Below are positions 1 through 11,533 of a stretch of 60,036 nucleotides of DNA, one piece after another (positions within the stretch are counted from its first letter, which is position 1; each line of letters starts with the position of its first letter). Location of the stretch: the NCBI GenBank assembly GCA_010015655.1, contig ML976711.1:158214-218249 (forward strand), given 5' to 3'. The notes under the pieces are model-generated. The model made no database searches, was not told the origin of the DNA, and saw nothing but the letters and a program-made list of their open reading frames with translations. Origin of the DNA: Bimuria novae-zelandiae CBS 107.79 (taxonomy: Eukaryota; Ascomycota; Dothideomycetes; Pleosporales; Didymosphaeriaceae). A program made the position numbers and the translations under genes.

Positions 1-1146
1 AAAACGGACGCCACTAAACAGAAATACCATTAGCTCTATGTAATTTATATAATAATGCTTGTACCTCTGTCGTGTGCTGTCCACCACAACATTACCATAA
101 TGTCTCCCCCATTAACACTAACTTGTTGATACCTTACTTGTAACTAACACCTTCAGATACGTACCTTGCGTCTAGCTAGGCACACTTACCTATTTATTAC
201 TAACTTTCTTAAGGTCTTAGAGAGATAAGTTACCTGCGCAATTACTAGCGCACGCGTTACGCTAAAAAAACGCACTAATTATTTACCCTCCTTTATAAAT
301 AAATAAGTAGACTAGCTTAAAGAATTTATTAAATCCTTTTAAGAAGGGAGGTAAATAAGTTTCCTACACCTTATAAAGGGTCCCTTTACTTACTAGGGCG
401 TTAGTAAATACGTAATTTAGAATACTTTATAAAGTAGGGGGTATACTTACTATATTACTCTTACTAAGCCTTCTCTTACTAAGAAGAATTGTTAGCTACG
501 CCTCGCGTAGGCAAAAGCTTACGCTAATTAGTCTCCCTAGTAATAGTATATAATCCTCTAAAGCGACGAAACTTAGGTAACTAGTAACTAATATTATAAG
601 AAGTAGGTTACTAGGTGCCCTAGAGAGGAATTAGATCCCTTCTATATTATTAAGAAACTACGTAAGAAGCGTAGCTAGATATTCTAAGGTTACTTCTTAG
701 GTACGACGAAGGGGCCGTCAGTGTTCTAAAAGAAGAAATAGAAGAGTATTAATAAAAAGAGCTATTATAAGAGAGTTATACCTCTTATTTATAGATAGCT
801 ACGCCTTAATCTATATCTTTAATTTATATAAAATAGCGCTCCTGGGCACGCTGCTACTTACATAATTAAAGAGCTTTAATTAAAAGGAATTTACCTTATC
901 TTTTAGCCAGCGTTCTCGCCAGATCTTAACCTAATTAAGGTAGTGTAGAATAAGATAAAGGACTATATTAAGTAGTATTATCTTAATCTACTTAGAGGTA
1001 AGTAGCGTATATATAGCCAGCTACGTGATATTATATAGGAAGCGTAGGACTTAATTAAAAGTAAAGTATTTAGGGAGCTTATTAAGAGCATGCTAGCTAG
1101 ATGCCAGGCTGTAATTAATGCGAAAGGTGGTCACACTAGGTACTGA
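1..1146 (+). mobile_element. RIP-degraded Tc1/mariner-type transposon remnant
   Basis: No intact gene. On the + strand from about 835 to the TGA at 1144-1146, one frame with several TAG/TAA interruptions reads as the end of a Tc1/mariner DDE transposase: an APGHAA segment (about 839), then PAFSPDLN (about 908, normally followed by P-I-E), then a C-terminal stretch with RCQAVI and GGHTRY. The stops sit where Trp or Gln is expected, as RIP produces. From 1 to about 800 the sequence is AT-rich, lacks CpA/TpG and probably holds the rest of the element, but I could not align an N-terminal helix-turn-helix. The left end may lie outside the window. Confidence 0.75.
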
Positions 1147-1519
1147 AATTTATACATAAAAGAGGACAAGCGTGCGAAATTTACATGGCTCGGCATCTTG
1201 GCGACACCCCTGTTGTGCGCGGGCCACTCACCTCACTTTTGCCTGATACCACAGTAGTGTCGAGCTGAAAGACGGACGTGCCCAATGACAGCGAGACGGC
1301 GTCGCTTAGCGACCGCAGTGTGCGGCGCGTTCCTGTTGTAGGCGCTTGGCAATGACGTGGGGCAACGCAGAAAGGAGCACTACAATGTGCCAGAGCGAGC
1401 CCTGTTTAATTGCGCCGTGCGCCTCAGAATGCAACACCTAGAAATCCGTATCTCTCCCTCTCTCGCCGTCAATCAGACAGTTTGACAAGGGCGAGCCTTG
1501 CGCGCGCGACAGCCTCACC

Positions 1520-4230
1520 ATGGCCTTCGAGCACCTTTTTGCGCGTGTGAGTAAACAAAGCCGCCAGGGGCTCTGCCGCCCAAAACACACGCTGACAGCA
1601 CGCTTAGGACGACGGCGTCGCAGGGTCCAACCGCGATGAACCCACAGACAGTTCGGTCTCTAGCTTGGTGTCGACCCTTGTGCCGACAGCCATCATTGCA
1701 GCAGTGTTCGTGACCATGTTCTTGATCTTCCGTCGCACCTTCCGGAGGCTCTATGCGCCCCGCACCTACATCGACAGCTTGGGCGACCACCGCAAGACGC
1801 CCGCCCCAAGCAACGGCTTCTTTGGCTGGATCAAGGACTTCCGCAGCATCAAGGACGAGTACATTCTCGACCACCAGTCCATCGACGGCTATCTGTTTGT
1901 GCGCTTCTTCAAGCTGCTCATCGTCATCTGCTTCCTTGGCTGCGTCGTCACCTGGCCGATTCTGTTCCCTATCAATGCGACGGGCGGTGCAGGCAAGGAG
2001 CAGCTCAACTTGCTCGCCATGGGCAACGTGAAGAACGTGAACCGCTACTACGCTCACGCTCTCGTGTCGTTCGTCTTCCTGACCATGGTCATGCTCATCA
2101 TCGCGCGTGAGAGCTTCTACACGGTCAACCTGCGCCAGGCCTACAGGCGCTCTCCGTGGGGTGCCAGCCGTCTGTCTTCCAAGACCATTCTCTTCACTAA
2201 TGTGCCAAAGGACCTCACCCAGGACGCTCTCTTCCAGCTCTTCCCGGGCGTGAGGCATGCTTGGGTCGCTTCCAATTGTAAGGAATTGCAGGAGCTGGTC
2301 GACGATCGGGACGCTACGGCATTGAAGCTTGAAGCTGGCGAAATCCGGCTCTCTCGCGATGCTAACCAGAACCGCATCAAGACTGAGAAGGGCAAGAAGG
2401 CATACAAAGCCGGAGAAGGCGTAGACCACTTTGCTAACCCTAAGGACCGCCCCACCCACCGTCTCAAGTTCCTCATTGGCAAGAAAGTTGACACCATCGT
2501 CTATGGACGCCAGCATTTGGCTGAACTTATCCCCAAGATCCAGGCCGAGCAGGAAAAGCACTGGCAGGGCAAGGCGGATCTGGTCAGTGCCGTATTCTTG
2601 GAATTCGTCACGCAGAGGGCAGCGCAAGATGCCTGGATGATGATGCAGAAGAGGAAGACCATGCCCAACTCGAAGATGTCTGCACGCCAGCTTGGAGTGC
2701 TTCCCCAGGAGGTTGTCTGGAACAACTTGCGCATAGGCACCGCCGAGCACTGGATTCGATGGATTGCCGCAACCGCCTTTATCTCCGTTGGTATCATCTT
2801 CTTCGCTATCCCGGTCGCTTTTGTCGGTATCATTTCGAACATCCAGTATCTCACCAAGACTTTCACATGGCTCCAGTGGATCAACGACATCCCTAGTGTC
2901 ATTCTGGGTGTCGTGACAGGTCTACTGCCTGTGATCTTGCTTGCAGTGTTGATGGCGCTTGTGCCCATCATCTGCCGACGTAAGTTTCGAACAACGCTCC
3001 AGATTGAAGTGGTCCCAGCTGATATGCATAGTGATGGCCAAGCTTGCTGGTTGGGTCACTCTCAGCCAAGTGGAGCTGCAAACACAGTCATGGTACTTTG
3101 CGTTCCAGGTCATCCAGGTCTTCTTGATCACCACGTGTGCTGGTGCCGCTACTGCCGTCATCCAAGAAGTTCGCGACAACCCTGGCGCGGTCCTCACCCT
3201 TCTGTCCAACAACTTGCCGAAAGCATCCAACTTCTACATCAACTATTTCATATTGTTCGGTTTGTCGTCTGCGGCTGGTACTCTGCTCAACATTGGCGGC
3301 TTTGTCTCTATTGTCTTGCTTGGCCGCATCCTTCCTGGCGGAACTCCCCGAAAGATCTGGCAGAAGCTTGTCAACCTCTCTGCACCCGCGTGGGGTTCTG
3401 AGTTCCCCAAGTGGGTCAATTTGGGTGTCATCGCGCTCAGCTATTCCGGCATTGCTCCTCTGGTTCTAGGTTTCGCTACTGTCGGGTTCTCTCTCATATA
3501 CCTCGCCTTCCGCTACAATTTCCTGTACTGCTACGAGACCAACATTGACACTCAGGGTCAAGCCTACCAGCGCGCTATTCGCCAGCTCATCACCGGTGTC
3601 TACCTCTCCGAAGGCTGTCTCATCGGCCTCTTCGCCATCGCCACCGGTGACAACACCGCTGCGGCCGGACCTCTTGCCATCGAATGCGTCCTCCTCGCCG
3701 TCACCATCGTTGCCCACCTCTGCCTTCGTACCGCCCTCACCAACCACGAAGCCCGCGTCGCCTACTCTGATCCCGTACCCGCCACTGCTCAACTCGAACA
3801 AGGGCTCGCCCACGGTACCACTGAGAAGAACGCCACTGCTACGGACACCTCCGCTCCTAATGTCATGCCCAAGGCCACCAAGATCCCGGGTTTTCTCCAG
3901 AAGCTCATCAACCCAGAGCGCAACTCCACACCCCAGCTCTCTTCCCGCCTCGACCAATTCTACCACCAGCCCCAAGAGCTCCCTACCGATATCGCGAAGC
4001 GCGCTTACTTCAACCCGGCCATCACGTCCCCGACACCCGTTCTCTGGATTGTGCACGATGACATGGGCATTAGCGCGCGGGAGGTGAGTGATACGAAGAA
4101 GGAGGTGCCTGGCCTGGAGATCACGGACGAGCAGGCGTACTTCAACGAGAAGAATAAGGTCATTTGGGACAAGGTGGAGGAGGGTAAAGCGCGGGAGGCG
4201 CCCATATGGGAGGAGAAGATCGTTTACTAG
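1520..4230 (+). CDS. CSC1/OSCA-like (DUF221, RSN1/PHM7) calcium-permeable channel
   Basis: Three exons: 1520-1546, 1608-2979 and 3032-4230, giving 865 aa. The first intron (GTGAGT...CTGAC...TTAG, 61 bp) joins a 9-residue first exon in phase to an open frame that has no ATG of its own, which decides the start at 1520. The second intron is 52 bp. Family layout is complete: N-terminal TM segments near residues 30-52, 107-131 and 157-175; a cytosolic PHM7-type domain around 200-385; and a C-terminal multi-pass 7TM region (about 395-710) containing MAKLAG..TLSQVELQTQ and FQV.QVFL.TT. The C-terminal tail has an ITDE..YFNEKNKVIWD segment typical of fungal members. Family knowledge: osmosensitive or mechanosensitive cation channels of plasma membrane or endomembranes. 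No damage is visible. Codon use strongly favours C in third position. Confidence 0.93.
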
Positions 4231-4916
4231 GGATCGGATGATTTCCCAGAGTACTCGCACACGAGGCTTCGGCCCCGGAAGAAGGAAATCTGGCGCGTGA
4301 GACGGTAAAGTGGCCGGTGGGAGTTTGGTACCAGGTACCTATTTTTTTTACTAATGCCTCTAATCTTTTCCCTTTTCTCAGATTTTTGGTGGTTGGAAAG
4401 TGAAGCGGTTGTGAGGGACGCATGCATGCATGAACGAGATATATATACCCCGTGGTGTAACGTAACGATAGAGAAAGATAGGAACTGGCGTAGGTAGTGT
4501 AGGCTAGCTTTTTGGAAGATAGGAAATGTAATAATGCACTGAAAACTCGAACATCTCCCTATGGCTGTGATGCCTTTCCCGCGATTTTCTTTAGGTGAGT
4601 ATATTGGGGGTTTTGTGGGGGTTGGAGAGTTGGGGCGGACGTGTGTAGCGTTCAAGCTTAGGTGTGGGACGTAGGTTAGTTGTGGGGTGGGAAGGGGAGG
4701 GGAGGAAGGAAAGGGACGTGGGTAGAATGTAATGCTTACGTGCTCGGGCTCTCACCTCGTGGGTCCGTGGTAGCGTGAACGCGCCTTCTAGATGTGAGAG
4801 AAACAATGTGCACGTGCAGCCGGCGTCGCGGCATATTTATCGCCGATAGAACGAACCGACTGTAATTACTTAAATCCCAAAGACACCACCTTCATTTACT
4901 CAACAACAGCTCTATA
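4231..4916. other. Intergenic: CSC1 3' region and upstream region of next gene
   Basis: No gene is visible. The left part is a presumed 3'UTR. The right part has an AT patch (catatttat near 4832) about 85 bp before the ATG at 4917 and a CA-rich leader, compatible with a promoter. Confidence 0.4.
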
Positions 4917-5692
4917 ATGGCTGGGGACACTACCACGGCCCCCGCCCTCGTGCGGCTCCCAGGCGGTCTGTACATGCCTGATCCATCGCAACCCTTGAAG
5001 AATGCGACTGACATTTCACGGATATTCAAATTCGAATCTACCATTATCTGGCAGAGTCAGAGCCGGAGGTGGTCATTTGCCATCGGGCGCCCAACGCCAA
5101 ACTCCTTCAATCACACGACGCTGCTACCTCGCACGCACTTGCATGGAAGCTTGGAAGAATCGTTCAGACACCGGCGCTGCCGACAGCAGCCAGCAACACA
5201 CTACTGTGCTCGATGACCCAGCTAGCGCTCGCTCAGACCTGCCGACAGCCGCGCTCGGAGTATCTGCCAATCTGTCGGAGGGCCTTACGCCTGAAGCTCC
5301 GTGAACAAGACGTCACTGCCTTCTTCAACACTTTCCATCCTCCGGATGAAAACCGAGTCATCAAAAATGTCGATCTCGCACCTCGGGCATTGACGATACT
5401 GGTTGGCCCATACGACGCCAGTTCTCGCCCAGCTATCGATATACTCCCGTTCATCCAACTTCACTACCTCGCTAGGACGCAACGTCTCTTCGAGCCAGAT
5501 TCCATTAGAATGGAATCGCGTGTGGAGGTTGAGCTCGCACGGAATGACATCAGGATCATGCAGCGTTTTTTGACGTGTCAAGTTGACGAGTGGAAGTCGC
5601 ATGTCACTACCAGTGCATTCCACTCTATATTCTGGCGTCGTGTGCATAAGGTCTATGTGCAGTTTAGACCACAGCGTAGTGCAGTCGATTGA
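4917..5692 (+). CDS. Uncharacterised F-box/2EXR-like fungal protein, 5' end unresolved (possible frameshift)
   Basis: A frame open from 5012 to the stop at 5690-5692 looks protein-coding: an IRIYHYLAESE segment, then LAQTCRQ.RSEYLPI, a pattern common in short fungal proteins that begin with an F-box-like LP.E.R..IY motif. That frame has no early ATG. The best start context, ATAATGGCTG at 4917, lies in another frame that runs into it around 5010, without canonical intron borders that restore phase. Either a small indel has occurred between 4990 and 5015, or an intron was missed. About 220-255 aa depending on the join. Function unknown. It may be a pseudogene. The clear similarity is only in the middle third, so the C-terminal boundary is also uncertain. 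Confidence 0.45.
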
Positions 5693-6892
5693 GCTACTAC
5701 CATGGGTGTCCAAGGTAGTGGATGCCCCACTTACTTGGCGCGAACTGTGCAGGCTCCGCTGCTGCCGGCTGAGGGAAATGGCTCTTTCAGAATGTTCGGA
5801 TTTCCATTTCGCGCCGGGATTGCGTCCTGGCGAGAGGTACCAAACTTCCTGTGGACAACCTCGAATCTGAAAAACGACGGCACTTGACTAGTCTTAGTCG
5901 TTGACGCGATTCACGATATTGGCTGCCTAAACGGTTGACAAGCTGGCACGGCATGGGCCTCTCAAACACCGACGTATATTGCAGAGGACATGAGGACGTT
6001 GATCGGCATGGAGTAAAGGTCTCTGTATTCTCTGCATGAGCACAATTATTCCTACGGTCTCGCACAGGTTGGCCTAGATCACTGGCTCATTGTCACGGTC
6101 CAGTTTTGGGCCAGTTGTTAGGATGAAGATTTGATGACTTGTTACCCTGAGGTCTTCTATATACAAAGTGATGTGTCACCGTCCATGAACAACAAATCAC
6201 GCGCTAAGCCGATTTGGTACTAGTAGTGAAGAACCGACGCTCGAAGAGCAACAATGAAATCATGCAGCAGCAAAAGGCACCTAACCACTTACGAGAGAGG
6301 AAAATGAATGATTTTTATCTGTTAGAGAGACCTGCTCTTGTTCAAAATAGTTTCGCAAACGACTCACGTCATGTCCCGATCCGGCAGTGATGCGAAACGC
6401 AACCTGTAACATCTTGTCCAGGTCGCCCTGTGGAGCACATCCGCAACTGCATGGATCATGCGCCTCATGCCTCAAGCCGTGATTGGTCATCTTCCATCCC
6501 GCATTGTTCGCGAACATTCTGCCTAATTAAATACATGCGATGTACTTTGCAACAAGTCACGCTGCCAGAGTCGCCTTGTGTCCCCAGGCAGCGCCCGTTA
6601 CGATGTTGACGGCAGCTGATCACACATTCTGCGTAAGGCTTGACATTAAGGAGTCTTGTGGAGAATGGGATTTGAGGCGACACGCAGGTCTGAAATGCCA
6701 TATAAGGCTTCTGGAGGACCTGGGAAGAAAGACATCCACCAGCTCACTTTCTTCCTCAACACTCACTTCTTGCGTCTGTGACTGCAATACCGACCCGGTG
6801 TCGTTCATTCGTACTACTTACTCTCTTTAATCGCTTCAGACGCTTGATACCCATCTCCACCACATTACCGTACCACACCACCAACCGCCAAA
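5693..6892. other. Intergenic, no gene recognised
   Basis: Only short overlapping frames without family motifs occur. The last about 150 bp before 6893 is C/A-rich (CACCACC..AACCGCCAAA), a normal leader for the secreted-protein gene that follows. Confidence 0.4.
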
Positions 6893-7261
6893 ATGCACTT
6901 CACTCTCACTGCTGTCCTGGCTTGTAAGTCCCCCATTCACTTCCCTTTCTGTTCCTAATCAAAGCTAACCAAAGCAGTCGCCGCCCTCTCCTACGCAATC
7001 ACGCCCAACGTGGCAGGCGCCAAGAACGTCGGCGCAGGCAACGGCGCCCAGTTCATCACTGGTGGATGCGTTGCCGACGCGGACTGCAGCTCTGGCTGCT
7101 GCGCCGATGCGTCAGGCGTAGGTGTTTGCAGCGCTGAGGCGGCGCAGTTCCAGAATGGAAAGAATGGATGCGGGTTTGCGGATCCGAATGCGCAGGCTAC
7201 GATTGCGGCGGCGCAGGCACAGGTGCAGAAGCAAGGATTTAAGAGGGTTGTTAAGGTGTAG
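6893..7261 (+). CDS. Small cysteine-rich secreted protein, BAS2-like
   Basis: Two exons, 6893-6923 and 6978-7261; the 54 bp intron has GTAAGT, GCTAAC and GCAG. 104 aa. Residues 1 to about 17-19 form a signal peptide (MHFTLTAVLA FAALSYA). The mature part carries six cysteines at 41, 47, 51, 52, 61 and 75 in the order C-x5-C-x3-CC-x8-C-x13-C, inside GGCVADADCSSGCC and NGKNGCGF. From memory this layout resembles the Magnaporthe biotrophy-associated secreted protein BAS2 and its many ascomycete homologues. The tail is Ala/Gln-rich and helical. Predicted extracellular; possible role in the host interaction, inferred from family only. Codon use is strongly GC-biased like the neighbouring housekeeping-type genes, so it is not a recent arrival. 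Confidence 0.85.
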
Positions 7262-7882
7262 GAGGGAGTCATCGATCACTGAATTCTGCATTCTGTGTGA
7301 TGCAGATGTAGAGTGAATACAAAACGCGAAGAATTCGCTATCATGAGAACAAAGTGGGGTTATGTGTCTATTCCTAGGTCCTGCTTCGATCGTGATGCTT
7401 GGTCATGGCCATACTTTACTTGACCGAGGATGTGCGTCTGAAATCGTTTGCACAAGTTGTTTTCCGTGCGGCGAAAATCTGCTGTAAGAGATTTGTGCCT
7501 AAAAAGGAACATCATGATAGAGACGGCGGTAGCATGAAAAATATGACACTGCGAAGCTACCTAGGGTAGAATCATGTGGGTTCCCAAACACATCTTTTCA
7601 TTGTTATCTAAAACATCCAAGCAGCCAAAACAGGCGCTCCCAACCGTGCAAAATGATCCAATCGTGTACGAAAGAAGATTGAGAGGAACACCATTGTACC
7701 TTGAGCCAAGATGCAGTTCCATCAGGTGTTGGAGAGGTTGATGGAGACAAGCGCTCGCGAAGAGGTGCCGAATCTCAGAACATCGCGCAAGCCACTTGGT
7801 CCGGGAAAAAGCCGAGCCTGGGGATATACAATAAAGATTTTGGAACTTCCGGATCTTGTGCCTTCAAGAGCTGTTGGGCCCC
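7262..7882. other. Intergenic between convergent genes
   Basis: Holds the 3' ends of the secreted-protein gene (+) and the zinc-finger gene (-). No additional gene or repeat is recognised. Confidence 0.4.
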
Positions 7883-9182
7883 TTAAACCAACTCTTGCTT
7901 GCTCTGGGGAACAACGTGCAAAAACTGACACTTCACGCCGTACTCGCAACGACCGTGCGCGGCAAATTCTAGGCAAAACGACTTCTTCTGAGCCCTAGGC
8001 TTAGCGACTTGCATTTCAAGAGCCTCGTCATCGGAATCTTCCTGTGCGGTGACTACTGGTACATCTGGAATGAGTCCGGCAGCCAGCTTCTCTCCAAACT
8101 CCCTCAGAAGCGACTCCACCACACGCTCTTCCTCAAGAGCCTCCTCCTCAGTGTACTCGTCGCGCTCCTCGATCTTGAAAAGACGGTCCCACATCTCCTG
8201 GCCAAAGAACGTCTTCTCCTTGCGCTCAAGCGCCAGCTCTTCTTCTTGGTTCAGACCCAGATCTTGAATGTCATGTTTCACATTCGAGACGATGATCTGA
8301 ACCCTACGCACGATGCGCCCGCACACCCAATCAGGCGCGTCAGGTGCGATGCAGACACCGCAAAGATCGAAGGAGATACCGGGTAGGTTCAGACTCTTGA
8401 TGTAGTGTCGGAGATCCGCCACGGTGTATTTGATAGGCGGCGGCTTTGCTGTGAAAGATTGGGGTGCTTGGAGGTTGTGTGTAGTGTCGAAACCGGTTTG
8501 AACAGGATCACTGCGTTCTTTGGGCACAGTGATGGTCTCGGGTACTTTGCCCGAGGCGTTGTCCATCACGGGCACTTCCACGATGGGAGCAAGCGGAGCT
8601 GTGACCAGGATGCCGGGTACACGAGCTACGTCTGAGCCGCGAGGATACAAACTTGGTTCAACTGGAGCTGCTTGCCTGGCAGCCGCGCCCATGGTTGCCG
8701 ATGCGCCCACCACAGGTTTGACGATTTGCTCGCCTTCGACGCGAGAAACACCATCGCTTGTCATCGTATGCTTGTCGACCACTACTTCGACGAGCTCTGG
8801 GATTGTCTGACCGGTGCTCTTGTGGGTCTTCGGCTTCTTCTTCTTCTTCTGTTTCTTCTGTTTCTTCTTCCAATTGGTCTTGTGGGGCTCATTCTTGGCT
8901 GCATCGGCGATGCTGTCAGGCTTCGTGGCAGACTCTGTGTCTAATTTTCTAACCACACTCTCTGCGTGCAGGATCTTGGATCCGGGTGTCTTCTCTGGCC
9001 CTGAGGTGCTTTGGGTGTGAGCAGAACCGACCGAAAGCGGTATGACCTTTGCGTCAGGAACCCCGTCACTTGCAGGCACTGTAAGGCGTGAGTAATTCTA
9101 TTTCTTCCAGAGTTTCTTCCAGCTGTTGCTTACCTTGAGCGGACTTGCCAGCGGCGACCGCAGCCCATGAAAATGCTTGCAT
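7883..9182 (-). CDS. CCCH zinc-finger protein with lysine-rich region
   Basis: Two exons on the minus strand: 9182-9134 (starts MQAFSWAAVAAGKSAQ) and 9078-7883, 414 aa. The 55 bp intron (GTAAGC...TTACAG) joins in phase through a split Val codon. At the C terminus (about residues 385-405) sits one C-x8-C-x5-C-x3-H finger, CLEFAAHGRC then EYGVKCQFLH, the canonical RNA-binding CCCH spacing. A highly basic run (NWKKKQKKQKKKKKPK, about residues 84-99) may serve for nuclear localisation or nucleic-acid contact. An acidic Glu-rich helix (EEERVVESLLREFG) precedes the finger. The middle is low-complexity and Pro/Val-rich. Role inferred: RNA-binding or post-transcriptional regulation. No named orthologue is recognised. 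Confidence 0.85.
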
Positions 9183-9981
9183 TATGGCGGTTTTTGTCTG
9201 TACTACAACAACACTACAAGAGCGGCCAATTAGTCAAATGACGCGATTGTGAGCGCGCGGGAGATGATCCAAGAGGAGTGAAACAGGGTGAGTGCGGCTG
9301 GGTGGCGAAGTCGCGGTGTTGAGTGTACGGAGCGCGCCGATTGCTATATACACGCGCGGTCGGAGTTTATGTTGCTACGGTGAATGTCGAGCTGGTCTGA
9401 GGGCGGCAATGAGGGGCGAGTGACGGGCTGAAGCGCTTATCGACGCGTTTAAATGCCTGCTACGTCACCTTAAATTAAACAAACAGTATAAAGGGTGCAC
9501 GGCGCAAAAAATAACAGATTTTCTCACCGTGCGGGACCAGCCTGACACGAGGCAAACACAGGCCGTCGAAATGGAAGGTGCGGCATGGCTGAAACTTTTG
9601 GTTGAAATTACTACCGGAATGCTCCTTCTCAACGATCTCATACTCCGGTCATCACGCATAATGCTTTTTCAACCCCGAGATGACGTGTAGCAAAATGACC
9701 GCCGCTCCCTCTAGCAGGAGAAGCAACTGGAGCGAGCCCACACCGTAGTAGTACGGGTCGCTCAGGTCTGAAGAGACAAAGCAAAAGACGGTCCACCCAT
9801 TAAAAGAAAAAGAGGCCCATTACCCTAGATCGAGGCTGACGAATTTCCTGAGGAAATGCATCCTGAAATAGAGTGTGCAAGAACAGAACCCCAAGAATAG
9901 ATAACGACAGTGCCTGGGTTTTCAAGCTCTCTATCGCGTTCTTTGTAGGTGCGCATGCTCGACCGCTGAGTTGAACGACGC
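9183..9981. other. Intergenic, no gene recognised
   Basis: Contains the upstream region of the CCCH gene (GC-rich, with several CGCG tracts around 9240-9360) and the 3' region of the oxygenase gene. Short frames only. Confidence 0.4.
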
Positions 9982-11533
9982 CTAGCCTACGCTTGCATCG
10001 TTGCGTCTGTCAGCAGTAGGCGGGATGGAGACGATGAGAGCAGCATGAGTGTACTTGAAGCTGGTTGAGGCCTCATTGCCATACTGCGACTGCATCAGTG
10101 TTTGTCGAGGTTTGTACTACTTTTAATGGATCACCTACCGCCATATGTACGTAACCAATGTTCTTGTGTTTCGCGTTTGTCAACCAATTCACATTGAGCC
10201 ATTCTCCACCGTAACTCTCAAGGACCTCTTTCCGGGATTCTTCGTAGCCACCAGCGTCACTGACGACGAGGCTCTTCAATTGTCGACCAATGAAATTCTT
10301 TTCGGCACAGTCATCCGTGGCCGGGTCTTCGTCGTCCATGTCGTAATAGTCATCGTATTCGTCTCTCAGGCTGAACTCTAGCACGGGACGAACTGAGATA
10401 TGGAGACCTATGGCAAGAAACACAGAGTAGACTGCCATATCCACTCCCTTGAGTACTCCCGGGAAAGCTTCGATGCCTTCGGGCGTTGAGTGTGCATATG
10501 CATGTTGGCAAAATATGCCGAGAGAACCACCTGATAGTAGTAAGCAAAAATGTGTGACCAGAAGGATGCAGGCGGAGGCATTACCTTCAGCCATGAAGTT
10601 CGGTACTTCGAGCGCAGCCTTAACCTTGTGATACAGGAGAAGCGAGGTCACATCCATAGCCGGACTGCTGCCACTCAAATCTCCAACACCTTGAGAGTAG
10701 TAAAGATTGTAAGTCAGCGTGATCCGATATCCTTCCGACACTTCTTTCACTTCATGCTCGCAGTCGCTATAGAAAGCGGCCCATTGTACTGTAGAACTGG
10801 TTCTGCCGTGAGACGCGGACGAGCCCCAGTCAAACGTGACGGACTGATCGGCGTGACGAACGATAAGCTGTCCACCTTCGTGGTGACAAGGCAGCGCGAT
10901 GACCAGGGAGCCAAACTGCTTGTCGGAGCGCGGGGTATCCACGTGGGGTTTGAAGAAGCCGGAAGGCGCAGAATATATCTGACAAAAACATTAGGGAAGA
11001 CCATAGTGGAAGAATGCGAAGGTCTCACATTCAGTTTATACAGCTCCGCCTTGACACCTTGGGTTGCTACCGTGCCGCCAGCATTTGGGAGCAACAATTG
11101 GGCAACCGTATCGATAATACCATGCTCATATGGGCAGAAATCAATCGAGAACGCAGAGCGGTCCATTTTGATCGCCTTGCGATAGGAGTAGTCCACTACG
11201 TCATTGCCCTTGAACCCGAAGCTCGCTGGTTGGCAGTCACGCACAAGCTCCAGAAGACCAACATCCTGCTCTATTGCTGCAGGGCTTATGGGAAAGCTCA
11301 ACTTCGACACACTTCGGGTGTCATTCGGGGAGTCCCATCGGAGCGAGAGCGAGGTGCCTGTACCCGAATCCAGAGATCCCTTTTTGAGCAAATAAGTAAA
11401 CACTAGACGCGGATATTTGTACGGGGAAGCTTACGATAGGGACAGAACCTCCGCATGCAAACGTAGCAGATTTGCTGTTGATGAACTTGCTGAGCTCTTC
11501 AGTGATCGAGTCCTGTAGGGTGTTGGCTGCCAT
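9982..11533 (-). CDS. 2-oxoglutarate/Fe(II) oxygenase, prolyl-4-hydroxylase-like fold
   Basis: Five exons on the minus strand: 11533-11435, 11379-11029, 10978-10585, 10530-10139 and 10083-9982, 445 aa. Three introns are 50-55 bp with canonical borders. Intron 1 needs an AAG acceptor at 11380 and is the least certain join. The last join restores a YGNEAS then THAALIVSIP ending that the unspliced frame lacks. Iron ligands fit H162-x-D164 (in FKPHVDTPRSD) and H225 (CEHEV); the 2OG-binding basic residue would be R235 (YRITLTYNL). GGQLIVRH and QWAAFYSDCEHE are hallmarks of a large fungal family of unknown substrate. An acidic insertion (DEYDDYYDMDDEDPATDD) lies in the C-terminal half. Presumed cytosolic or nuclear; no signal peptide is visible. 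Confidence 0.88.

Noticed and set aside
1515..2750. A 411-codon open frame antisense to the CSC1-like gene
   Set aside because: It mirrors the sense gene; strong C-ending codon bias in the sense strand removes stops from one antisense frame. The composition has no domain, and the sense protein is a clear family member.
8405..9020. Several plus-strand frames over the CCCH gene, one rich in Phe/Leu/Cys
   Set aside because: They are antisense to the Lys-rich and Glu-rich parts of the zinc-finger protein; the hydrophobic look comes from reading AAG/GAA runs backwards.
10550..11185. A plus-strand frame of 211 codons and a 130-codon neighbour
   Set aside because: Antisense to the 2OG oxygenase exons, whose motifs and splice sites are convincing.
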